Shown here: positions 1 to 5,136 of the stretch, one piece after another
Layout: every line of letters begins with the position of its first letter
How positions within the stretch are numbered: the first letter of the stretch is position 1
Origin: Acidimicrobiia bacterium
GTDB taxonomy: Bacteria > Actinomycetota > Acidimicrobiia > Spongiisociales > SHLN01
Assembly (NCBI GenBank): GCA_030623545.1
Contig: JAUXLW010000117.1
Span: 1-5,136 of the forward strand
Direction of reading: 5' to 3'
Length of the DNA: 5,136 nt
The notes under the pieces: generated by a model
Seen by the model: the letters and a program-made list of their open reading frames with translations, nothing else
Database searches by the model: none
Told to the model about the DNA's origin: nothing
Position numbers and translations under genes: made by a program

Positions 1-116
1 AAGCGATAATCGAGGCCGTCAACGCCCGGAGGCTGGACCGGGACCGGCTTGCCCAGGCAGCCGGAAGGGTCCGCCGCCTGGCGATGTCGGTCGCGCCGGT
101 CGAGTGCGGTAGCTAG
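1..116 (+). CDS. C-terminal fragment of a probable family 3 glycoside hydrolase (NagZ-like)
   Basis: Only the last 37 residues are inside the window; the frame starts at base 3 and ends at TAG 114-116. The tail reads AIIEAVNARRLDRDRLAQAA and continues with GRVRRLAMSV. This resembles the closing helices of GH3 beta-N-acetylhexosaminidases and beta-glucosidases, where a segment like 'AV..GRL...RLD.A..RVLRLK' ends the catalytic domain. The GH3 assignment is an inference from that short pattern: no catalytic residue is visible and the enzyme's substrate cannot be read. If it is NagZ-like, it would remove N-acetylglucosamine from muropeptides or other glycans. The gene is convergent with the DUF1684 gene, and its stop lies in the CTAG that opens the inverted repeat at 113-165. 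Any helix-rich C-terminus with this composition would be an alternative. Confidence 0.5.
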   Translation, partial: AIIEAVNARRLDRDRLAQAAGRVRRLAMSVAPVECGS

Positions 117-165
117 TGGCCTGTTGCACAAATAAGCACCGCGCTGGTCCGCGACAGACCACTAG
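113..165. repeat. Short CTAG-bounded inverted repeat between convergent genes (possible MITE remnant)
   Basis: The left end, CTAGTGGCCTGT (113-124), and the right end, ACAGACCACTAG (154-165), are inverted copies with 11 of 12 bases matching. The whole intergenic space between the two converging genes is this element. The left CTAG contains the TAG of the upstream plus-strand gene, and the right CTAG contains the TAG of the minus-strand DUF1684 gene. Inside the right half a second small hairpin is possible (TGGTC 145-149 with GACCA 157-161). No poly-T tract follows, so it is not a classical intrinsic terminator, although it could still end transcription in both directions. Its left end (CTAGTG, then TGTT, a C and AAATA) resembles the ends of the larger element at 2898-3064, suggesting one family. 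Identification as a MITE is an inference. Confidence 0.6.
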
Positions 166-773
166 AGCCTCTCGCCGGCGGTGATGCGCAGATCAACCTG
201 GTTCTCGGGCGGCGCTAGAGGACACGACCATCGATAGCTGTGAACGCAGCTCGGGTGGTAGGCGTAGTTGAAGTCGAGGACGATGAGATCAGCCTCATGA
301 CCCAGATCGGCACCTTTGACTGTATCGAGCAGGTAGCGGCCCCCTCCGTAGGTCTCTTCGCCCGACGTGCCGTCCCGAAAGGGGAGGAAGACCCCGCCCC
401 CGTAGGAATCGAGCCAGTACAAAGACAGAGCCAGCTCCCCGCCATGTAGCTCGAACTCGAGTTGCCCGAAGCGGCGGAAGGCTGTGAACCCCTGGTCGCT
501 GTGGCCGATGGCCAGCTCTTCTTCGGGAATCGGTTCAACCGTCGCTTCGACTCGCCACCCGGGGTCATAATCAAAGAAGGGAAGTCCATCGAATTCGTCG
601 AGGTCCCCGGGGTCGAGAGCCGTTTGTGAGTGGGAGGCGAACAGATCGTCGCGGGCCCGGCGCCATTGGGCCCAGGTCTCCTCACCGGGAGGGCCGTGAC
701 GGACCCGGCGATACATTTCGCTCACGGCCCGTCGATAATCCAGCAGGTCGAGTGTGTCATGTGGCTCTGCCAT
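162..773 (-). CDS. DUF1684 family protein
   Basis: This 203-residue protein has the full set of DUF1684 hallmarks. An N-terminal helix resembles the family's start (LLDYRRAVSEMYRRVR, 10-25, then W34 and W37 and RDDLFASHSQ, 41-50). A YGGGRYLLD motif lies at 142-150. The C-terminal signature contains LDFNYAYHPSC (166-176) and WSCPLAPPEN (182-191), with conserved Cys176 and Cys184, and ends at ITAGERL. The length is typical. The biochemical function of DUF1684 is not established, so none is assigned; the paired cysteines and aromatic/Gly-rich motif could suggest a ligand- or metal-binding site, which is speculation. The protein has no signal peptide or membrane segment, so it is probably cytoplasmic. 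The ATG at 771-773 fits the usual family N-terminus, though no clear Shine-Dalgarno precedes it. It lies 39 bases downstream of the fructokinase on the same strand, so the two probably share a transcript. Confidence 0.9.
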   Translation of the reverse strand: MAEPHDTLDLLDYRRAVSEMYRRVRHGPPGEETWAQWRRARDDLFASHSQTALDPGDLDEFDGLPFFDYDPGWRVEATVEPIPEEELAIGHSDQGFTAFRRFGQLEFELHGGELALSLYWLDSYGGGVFLPFRDGTSGEETYGGGRYLLDTVKGADLGHEADLIVLDFNYAYHPSCVHSYRWSCPLAPPENQVDLRITAGERL

Positions 774-812
774 ACCGGGAAATCTACGGCGGCGGCCGCA
801 GCAGTAAGGAGA

Positions 813-1706
813 TCACCACAGCCAGGCGGCCCCGCGCACTCCGCTCGAGTCACCGTGGGCGGCAGGGACCAGCGGGGTGACCACCTGATCGCCAAACACA
901 TGCTGTCCCCAGAGATCGGGGACCTTTTCGTAAAGGCTGGAGATCTGCGAGAGGCCGCCGGCAAGCACGATTACATGGGGGTCGAGCAGGTTGATCACCG
1001 CGGCCAGACTCCGGGCCAGTCGATCGGTGTAGCGATCCAGGCTGGCCACCGCCTGTGCTGCTCCGTCGGCTGCAGCGGCGGCAATTGCCTCGGCATCCAT
1101 CCATGTGCCGGTGGCTCGCTCGTGATCGGCCGAGAGTCCCGGTCCGGATAGCAGAGTCTCGATGCAGCCGGCCAGGCCGCAATAGCAGGCCGGCCCGTTC
1201 CTCTCCTCCTCGGTAGACCAGGGGACCGGGTTGTGGCCCCACTCTCCTCCGATGGCGTTGGGACCGGTGAGGATCGATCGGTTCACGGCGATGCCTCCGC
1301 CCACCCCGGTGCCGAGGATCACTGCGAACACCGTCGGCATTGAGGCCCCGGCCCCGTCTGTGGCCTCCGAGAGGGCCAGGCAGTCGGCATCGTTGGCGAT
1401 GCGTACCTCGCGAGCCAGGCTGCGGCTCAGGTCGGCTGCCAGTTCTCTTCCATTGAGCAGCGTGAGGTTGGCGTTCTTCATGAGGCCGGTTGTAGGGGAT
1501 GTCGTCCCCGGGGTCCCGGCACCCACAGAACCGGCTTCACCAATTTCTGCTTCGACCTCCAGAACCAGATCGCGAACCGTGGCGACTATGTCTTCGTAGC
1601 TGTCGCTCCGGGTTGGCACCCGGCGTCTGGCTAGTTCTTCGCCGTCTGCGGCCAGGGCGATTGCCTCGGTCTTGGTGCCTCCAAGGTCGACACCGATTCT
1701 TATCAT
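813..1706 (-). CDS. mak: ROK family sugar kinase, Mak-like fructokinase
   Basis: A 297-residue cytoplasmic kinase expected to phosphorylate fructose (or mannose or another hexose) at the 6-position with ATP. The sequence shows the phosphate-binding DLGGTKTE (7-14), GAGTPGTTSP (62-71), the NDAD segment with the putative catalytic Asp106, GTGVGGG (132-138), and the ROK zinc site: His158 in GEWGHNP plus Cys174, Cys176 and Cys181 in CYCGLAGCIET. It ends at HGDSSGVRGAAWLW. As I recall the family, the NPVPW after the His, the CYCG..GCIET block and the C-terminus match E. coli Mak more closely than NagK or GlcK; the exact sugar is still an inference. The start is ATG 1704-1706, because MIRIGVDLGGTKTE is the normal ROK N-terminus and an AGGA lies 7 bases upstream. 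The open frame runs further upstream to 1943, but that stretch has no family similarity and overlaps the divergent gene. It is followed by the DUF1684 gene, probably as an operon. Confidence 0.93.
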   Translation of the reverse strand: MIRIGVDLGGTKTEAIALAADGEELARRRVPTRSDSYEDIVATVRDLVLEVEAEIGEAGSVGAGTPGTTSPTTGLMKNANLTLLNGRELAADLSRSLAREVRIANDADCLALSEATDGAGASMPTVFAVILGTGVGGGIAVNRSILTGPNAIGGEWGHNPVPWSTEEERNGPACYCGLAGCIETLLSGPGLSADHERATGTWMDAEAIAAAAADGAAQAVASLDRYTDRLARSLAAVINLLDPHVIVLAGGLSQISSLYEKVPDLWGQHVFGDQVVTPLVPAAHGDSSGVRGAAWLW

Positions 1707-1767
1707 GCTGTGATCCTGGCCGACTGCCGTCAAGGTCTCAAGCCGATTGGCTCCTAACATCGCTGGT
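1707..1767. promoter_or_regulatory. Divergent intergenic region between fructokinase and racemase genes
   Basis: These 61 bases (40 if the racemase starts at the TTG at 1747) separate two outward-facing start codons, so they should contain both promoters, although either could extend into a neighbouring coding region. Towards the kinase there is an AGGA ribosome-binding site (TCCT on the plus strand, 1714-1717). A TTGACG also occurs on that strand, but no convincing -10 follows at 17 bases. Towards the racemase, TATCAT at 1701-1706 could serve as a -10 but lacks a recognisable -35, and AAGG at 1732-1735 is a weak ribosome-binding site for the TTG. I see no clear operator palindrome. Confidence 0.4.
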
Positions 1768-2901
1768 GTGGGTCCGTTGCAAGGTTTCACGATTCTCGAA
1801 TTGGGTGGGATCGGTCCCGGACCATTCTGCGGGATGATGCTGGCCGATATGGGAGCCGAGGTCGTCCGCCTGCAGCGCCTCGGGGACGCTTCGGCTCCGG
1901 GACCATTCGAACCGCTCCATCGCGGAAAGAGCTGGCTGGCCATCGACTTGAAGGCCCCTGGTGCGTCCGAAGTCGTTCTACGGATAGTGCACCAGTCTCA
2001 CGCTCTGATTGAGGGTTTTCGGCCCGGGGTAGCCGAACGTCTCGGGGTGGGGCCCGAAGAATGCCTGGATGCCAATCCGGCGCTGATCTACGGGCGAGTG
2101 ACCGGGTGGGGCCAGGACGGGCCGCTGGCCGGAGCTGCCGGGCACGACATCAACTTCATTGCTCTCGCCGGCGTGCTCGACCTCATCGGCCCCAGCGGCC
2201 AACCCCCGGTCATTCCACTAAACCTCCTCGCCGACTTCGGAGGTGGAGGCATGCTGCTGGCCTTCGGAGTCGTTTGTGGTCTGCTGGAGGCGCAGGCTTC
2301 GGGCGTGGGTCAAGTGGTTGACGCCGCCATGGTGGATGGAGCGGCTCTCCTTTCGACCATGACCCATGGCCTGCGGGCCCAGGGGAGCTGGCCGGGGGAA
2401 CGTGGCAACAACTTCCTCGACGGCGGTGCGCCGTTTTATCAGGTTTATGAAACGGCGGACGGGGGATACGTGTCTGTTGGTGCCATCGAGCCGGAGTTCT
2501 ATGCCGAGCTGCTGGCAAGGCTCGGCCTGGGCGAGGACCAGCTGCCGTCTCAATTCGATCCTGCATCCTGGTCCGACCAGCGGGATCGACTCGCAGAGGT
2601 GTTCGCCACCAGGAGCCTGGCGGAGTGGCAGCAGGTGCTGGAAGGCACCGACGCCTGCTTTGCCCCCGTGAATTCTGCATGGGAGGCATACGCTCATCCC
2701 CACCTGGCGGCAAGAGAGACCTTCGTCGAGGTTGCTGGTCTCAGGCAGCCGGCACCGGCCCCGCGTTTCAGCCGCACCGCGGTGGGTGAGCCGGCACCGG
2801 CGGCGTCCGGTTCAGGCACCGGCGAAACCCTGACCCGCTTTGGCTTCGCGCCGGAGGAGATTGCGGAGCTTGCCTCCCGGGGTGTGATTCCCAATCCCTA
2901 G
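1768..2901 (+). CDS. mcr: Alpha-methylacyl-CoA racemase (family III CoA-transferase fold)
   Basis: It is predicted to interconvert (2R)- and (2S)-methyl-branched acyl-CoA thioesters, a step needed before beta-oxidation of branched fatty acids and sterol side chains. The N-terminus GPLQGFTILELGGIGPGPFC and the following LADMGAEVVRL are typical of the family. Counted from GTG 1768, the active-site residues are His126 and Asp127 (in GHDINFIALAG), Asp156 (in LLADFGGGG) and Glu241 (in GAIEPEF). This is the same numbering I recall for the M. tuberculosis enzyme MCR, and GHDINF and AIEPEF set racemases apart from formyl-CoA-type transferases. From this start it has 377 residues, near the usual 360. 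A longer start, TTG 1747, is in frame with a weak AAGG upstream. I prefer GTG because the family normally begins at M-GPL, although no clear ribosome-binding site precedes it. A Pro/Ala-rich linker lies at about 327-350. The stop TAG lies in the CTAG that opens the inverted repeat at 2898-3064. Confidence 0.92.
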   Translation: MGPLQGFTILELGGIGPGPFCGMMLADMGAEVVRLQRLGDASAPGPFEPLHRGKSWLAIDLKAPGASEVVLRIVHQSHALIEGFRPGVAERLGVGPEECLDANPALIYGRVTGWGQDGPLAGAAGHDINFIALAGVLDLIGPSGQPPVIPLNLLADFGGGGMLLAFGVVCGLLEAQASGVGQVVDAAMVDGAALLSTMTHGLRAQGSWPGERGNNFLDGGAPFYQVYETADGGYVSVGAIEPEFYAELLARLGLGEDQLPSQFDPASWSDQRDRLAEVFATRSLAEWQQVLEGTDACFAPVNSAWEAYAHPHLAARETFVEVAGLRQPAPAPRFSRTAVGEPAPAASGSGTGETLTRFGFAPEEIAELASRGVIPNP

Positions 2902-3064
2902 TGCTGTGTTTCGTAAATACGGTGTCCGTAATGCCGAGCACTCGGCGTCATCTGGCAAGGATCGACGACGAAGACGCACCTGACTCGTGCATCGAGGAGG
3001 AGGACGCAGCCAGGGGCGTCGAGGGCCGGCAGAACGTCATCGAATTTACGGAACGCTGCACTAG
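2898..3064. repeat. 167-bp CTAG-bounded inverted-repeat element between convergent genes (MITE-like)
   Basis: The ends at 2898-2918 and 3044-3064 are inverted copies matching at 18 of 21 positions: each outward-reading end has CTAGTGC, a 7-base variable part sharing GTT, and CGTAAAT. The element fills the whole gap between the racemase and the lipoprotein gene, and its two outer CTAGs hold both TAG stop codons. Inside are a perfect 6-bp inverted pair (GCCGAG/CTCGGC, 2933-2946), CTGGC (2952-2956) that can pair with GCCAG (3009-3013), and GCAC/GTGC (2976-2990) as an inner hairpin, so much of it could fold. There is no transposase and no convincing gene. Known IS630-family elements insert at TA, often within CTAG, so a non-autonomous IS630 derivative is a reasonable inference. 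A bidirectional transcription-end repeat is the alternative. Confidence 0.72.
2933..2946. other. Short perfect hairpin inside the inverted-repeat element
   Basis: GCCGAGCACTCGGC can form a stem of five G/C-rich pairs with a 4-base loop, or six if a 2-base loop is counted. It lies 31 bases past the racemase stop and could contribute to transcription termination for that gene. No T-run follows, so an intrinsic terminator is not supported by the sequence alone. Confidence 0.4.
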
Positions 3065-3795
3065 TTGATTACCACGCGGCCGATCGCCGACGCCGGTCCG
3101 GGGGAACCGGAGAACACGCCCCGCAGGTCGTAAAGGCCGCTCGAAAGGTCGAGTGGCGCAGTAAGGACGATGCGGTCGGTCTGGCCACCAGAGAGGCTTT
3201 GGATTCGTTCCGCTTGCGTGAAGACCATGCCCTCACTCCAGCGGTAGACCTCGGTCCCCGAATCGGGGTCGGTGAGTATGACGTCGGCCGATTGCCCCGA
3301 CGGGAACGTGACCTCTACCGGGTCTGAGCCGGAGTTGGTGAGCAGGGCCACCCAGCTGGTTCCTTCTTTGTCGGCTTCTAGTGGCACCTGGACACGGAAG
3401 CTGAGGCCGCTGGAAGCGTCGTAACTGTTGAGCTCGATGCTCTGCACCTCCATGCGATTCCCACGCAACAGGCCGCTGATCCGCACTTCGTCTGCCCAGA
3501 AAACGTTCTGGTTGAAGTCAACACCCGCCAGCTGTGTCACATCCACCATGTCGAGGTCGATGGCCGGTTCCCCGCATTGGGGTGGGAACGACTCGAGGGA
3601 TGTCGAGCACAACCGATATTGGCCGTCACCGGGGCGAGCCCAGAAGAAGCCCTGCACGCTGGCCACGCCACTCTTGTTTTGGGCCTCCTCTGGAGTGAGG
3701 AGGGGAGCACCGCGCGCTCCCGCCTGGTCCCTGACCGAGCCGCAGGCGGAGGCGAGCAATACGAGAGCGAGAACGGCCCCGACCGAAGGCCTCAC
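3061..3795 (-). CDS. Secreted lipoprotein with BsuPI (intracellular proteinase inhibitor-like) domain
   Basis: A 244-residue protein with an N-terminal type II signal peptide: Arg2, a hydrophobic run (VGAVLALVLL, 5-14) and the lipobox LASAC with Cys18 as the lipidated residue. It should be anchored on the outer face of the membrane. A first region (about 43-124) starts GVASVQGFFWAR and has Cys63 and Cys74, which could form a disulfide. Residues 130-243 look like a BsuPI domain, a beta-sandwich: the run VALLTNSGSDPVEVTFPSGQ (149-168), then DVILTDPDSG, the VYRWSEGMVFTQ hallmark (183-194) and a strand ending in YDLRGVF. The name BsuPI comes from a Bacillus protease inhibitor, but in secreted proteins the domain's role is generally unknown and I do not assign inhibition. 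The GTG start (3793-3795) overlaps the rlmN stop as GTGA, implying translational coupling. The TAG stop lies in the terminal CTAG of the adjacent repeat. Confidence 0.87.
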   Translation of the reverse strand: MRPSVGAVLALVLLASACGSVRDQAGARGAPLLTPEEAQNKSGVASVQGFFWARPGDGQYRLCSTSLESFPPQCGEPAIDLDMVDVTQLAGVDFNQNVFWADEVRISGLLRGNRMEVQSIELNSYDASSGLSFRVQVPLEADKEGTSWVALLTNSGSDPVEVTFPSGQSADVILTDPDSGTEVYRWSEGMVFTQAERIQSLSGGQTDRIVLTAPLDLSSGLYDLRGVFSGSPGPASAIGRVVIN

Positions 3796-4820
3796 GACAC
3801 CGGGTTGAGGCGTCGAGCCCGCAACTGCCCGCAGGCGGCATCGATCTCCCGGCCCCGGGTGGCCCGCAAGGTGACGTTGGCTCCTCGCTTGCGAAGCCGG
3901 GCCATGAATGCTGAGGTCCTCTCGGCGGACGGGGCCTTGTCTGCAGTGAGCGGAGTCGGGTTGAGGGCGATGATGTTGATGTGGGCGCCGAGCCGGCCTG
4001 CGATGCGGGCAAGGCCGTCGGCTTGTTCAAGCGAATCGTTGGTGCCATCGATGAGAGTCCACTCTATGGAGGCCCGGCGGCCCGTCCTGGCGACGTAATA
4101 CTCGGTGGCCGACACCACCTCTTCGAGCGGGTAGCGGCGGTTGAGCGGAACAAGTTGGCTGCGTAGCTCGTCGTCGGCGGCGTGCAGGCTCACCGCCAGG
4201 CTCACCTTCCAGGGCTCATCGGCGAGGCGGCGGATTGCCGGCGCCACCCCAACTGTGGAAACAGTGATCGAGCGCGCCGACCTCCCCATGAGCCCGGTCA
4301 TTCGGTCGATGGCGCTTTTCACGTGCCGGTAGTTGGCCAGGGGCTCACCCATGCCCATGAAGACGATGTTCGTTATGTGGTCGGGAGTTCCCGGCATGGG
4401 GTTGGCCGTGAGATAGGCCGAGGCATATGCCACCTGAGCCACGATCTCACCGGATAACAGGTGGCGTTCGAACCCGAACTGTCCGGTGGCGCAGAACGTG
4501 CAGGCCATGGCGCAGCCGGCCTGGCTCGAGATGCACAGTGTCACTCGTTTCGGGTAGCCCATGAGGACGGCCTCGATGCTCACGCCGTCCGGGGTCCGCA
4601 TGAGCCACTTGACGGTCCGGCCTTTGTCGGCCGTTTGTTCCACTTCCACCACGAACGGCCACAGGTCGAGACTCTGGCGCAGCCCGGCAGGCAGATTCGT
4701 CATCTCGCCGGTGGTAAGAACCGGGGTGTCGTATAGCCAGGCTGACAACTGGGCCGTCCGGTAGCCGGGCTCGTTGGGGACTACGGAGGCGAGGTCCTCG
4801 GGTTCGGTCAGGTAGAGCAC
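3792..4820 (-). CDS. rlmN: Dual-specificity 23S rRNA (adenine2503-C2) / tRNA (adenine37-C2) methyltransferase RlmN
   Basis: A radical SAM enzyme that methylates C2 of A2503 in 23S rRNA, and of A37 in some tRNAs in characterised bacteria. Counted from the GTG start, the iron-sulfur cluster cysteines are Cys103, Cys107 and Cys110 (GCAMACTFCATGQFGFER). Cys96 (in TLCISSQ) precedes them, and the methyl-carrying Cys330 lies in REIDAACGQL near the C-terminus. The SAM-binding GMGEP motif is present (VFMGMGEPLANY), as are VSTVGV and AVSLHA. The N-terminal LTEPEDLASVVPNEPGYRTA followed by QLSAWLYD is the family's RNA-binding helical part. I chose GTG 4818-4820, giving 342 residues. The open frame extends to 4901, but that stretch overlaps the preceding gene and has no family similarity. 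No strong ribosome-binding site is visible. The upstream gene ends 10 bases before it, and its own stop overlaps the lipoprotein start, so it is the middle gene of a probable operon. Confidence 0.96.
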   Translation of the reverse strand: MLYLTEPEDLASVVPNEPGYRTAQLSAWLYDTPVLTTGEMTNLPAGLRQSLDLWPFVVEVEQTADKGRTVKWLMRTPDGVSIEAVLMGYPKRVTLCISSQAGCAMACTFCATGQFGFERHLLSGEIVAQVAYASAYLTANPMPGTPDHITNIVFMGMGEPLANYRHVKSAIDRMTGLMGRSARSITVSTVGVAPAIRRLADEPWKVSLAVSLHAADDELRSQLVPLNRRYPLEEVVSATEYYVARTGRRASIEWTLIDGTNDSLEQADGLARIAGRLGAHINIIALNPTPLTADKAPSAERTSAFMARLRKRGANVTLRATRGREIDAACGQLRARRLNPVS

Positions 4821-4830
4821 CCGGCAACCA

Positions 4831-5136
4831 CTAGCTCTCGAGCTGTTTGGCCTGAGCGATCCAATCGGCGACGTTGGCTCGCGAATCGAACCGGGCCGCA
4901 ACCATTGCGGGGTCGGCGGCGGCTAATTCGGCGAAAGTGGTGATTCCGATATCCGTGAGCTTTTTGGCAGAAACCGGGCCGACACCTTTGATTCTGGTGA
5001 GGTCGTCAACCGTCGATACGGAGGACGGCGTCGGGTCCGGCACGGCTTTGAGCTCGAGGGGCCGGCCTTCCCAGGCACCCTCGGATGGTACCGGCTGCCC
5101 TTTTTGGCGGGCGTACCAGACGGCTCCGGCCACCGC
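4831..5136 (-). CDS. Helix-hairpin-helix domain protein, partial (N-terminus beyond the window)
   Basis: The last 101 residues are present and the frame stays open through the right edge. The C-terminal 60 residues contain a helix-hairpin-helix pair: DDLTRIKGVGPVSAKKLTDI followed by GITTFAELAAADPAMVAARF, then NVADWIAQAKQLES. This is a small DNA-binding or protein-binding fold of the type seen in DUF4332-like and RNA polymerase alpha-C-terminal-like modules. The first visible residues (AVAGAVWYARQK) look like the end of a transmembrane helix followed by a positive residue, and a Pro/Ser-rich linker (about 14-40) joins it to the domain. A membrane-anchored helix-hairpin-helix protein is therefore likely, but the anchor is mostly outside the window. 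A GTG at 5131-5133 could in principle start it, but translation probably begins further upstream. No specific function can be given. The stop TAG lies in a CTAG and is 10 bases before rlmN. Confidence 0.75.
   Translation of the reverse strand, partial: AVAGAVWYARQKGQPVPSEGAWEGRPLELKAVPDPTPSSVSTVDDLTRIKGVGPVSAKKLTDIGITTFAELAAADPAMVAARFDSRANVADWIAQAKQLES

Noticed and set aside
113..165. Interpretation of the 53-bp repeat as a standard rho-independent terminator
   Set aside because: The pairing ends leave a loop of about 29 bases and no T-run follows on either strand, so the classical pattern is absent.
630..1151. Long plus-strand open frame of 173 codons
   Set aside because: It is antisense to the kinase and DUF1684 genes, both confirmed by motifs, and its own translation has no recognisable domain; such frames are common opposite GC-rich genes.
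1707..1943. Upstream extension of the fructokinase frame to an earlier ATG
   Set aside because: The extra 79 residues have no ROK similarity and lie antisense to the conserved N-terminus of the racemase; the ATG at 1706 has a ribosome-binding site.
2210..2713. Two long minus-strand open frames opposite the racemase
   Set aside because: They are rich in Arg and Pro, with no motif, and are shadows of a clearly identified gene.
2748..2801. Direct repeat of GCCGGCACCGGC, 42 bases apart
   Set aside because: It lies in frame in the Pro/Ala-rich linker of the racemase and encodes PAPA both times; codon bias in low-complexity protein sequence explains it.
2931..3068. 45-codon plus-strand open frame (MPSTRRHLARIDDEDAP...) inside the inverted-repeat element
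   Set aside because: It has no ribosome-binding site, reads through the terminal repeat into the convergent gene's end, and resembles no family I know. It is probably chance, or at most a relic of coding sequence in a larger parent element.
4821..4901. Upstream extension of the rlmN frame
   Set aside because: It overlaps the helix-hairpin-helix coding sequence and is unlike RlmN N-termini; the GTG at 4820 directly precedes the family-typical sequence.

Overview
This window reads as high-GC chromosomal DNA from an actinobacterium-like organism. The evidence is GC-rich wobble positions, GTG starts, an actinobacterial-style RlmN, a DUF1684 protein and a mycobacterial-type alpha-methylacyl-CoA racemase. 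The lineage is an inference. I see no phage genes, tRNA, rRNA, CRISPR array or complete insertion sequence.

Layout. At the left edge lies the C-terminal tail of a plus-strand gene, probably a family 3 glycoside hydrolase (NagZ-like). It converges on a minus-strand pair: a Mak-like ROK fructokinase and, 39 bases downstream of it, a DUF1684 protein. The kinase diverges from a plus-strand alpha-methylacyl-CoA racemase across about 60 bases, the only obvious promoter region. The racemase converges on a second minus-strand unit, read from the right edge: a partial membrane-anchored(?) helix-hairpin-helix protein, the 23S rRNA/tRNA methyltransferase RlmN, and a lipoprotein with a BsuPI domain. The gap from the helix-hairpin-helix gene to rlmN is 10 bases. 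The rlmN stop overlaps the lipoprotein start in a GTGA, so the three are probably co-transcribed and the last two translationally coupled.

Functions. The genes are metabolic or housekeeping: sugar phosphorylation, branched-chain fatty acyl-CoA or sterol side-chain metabolism, and ribosome modification. They do not form one obvious pathway.

The most unusual feature is non-coding. Both convergent gene junctions are filled by an inverted repeat that begins and ends with CTAG (53 bp at 113-165; 167 bp at 2898-3064). In each case the outermost CTAG supplies the TAG stop codons of both flanking genes. The ends of the two elements resemble each other. They look like members of one family of small non-autonomous elements, perhaps IS630-type MITEs inserted at CTAG, or of a bidirectional end-of-gene repeat. 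This is the best candidate here for something undescribed. I do not see a new multi-gene system.
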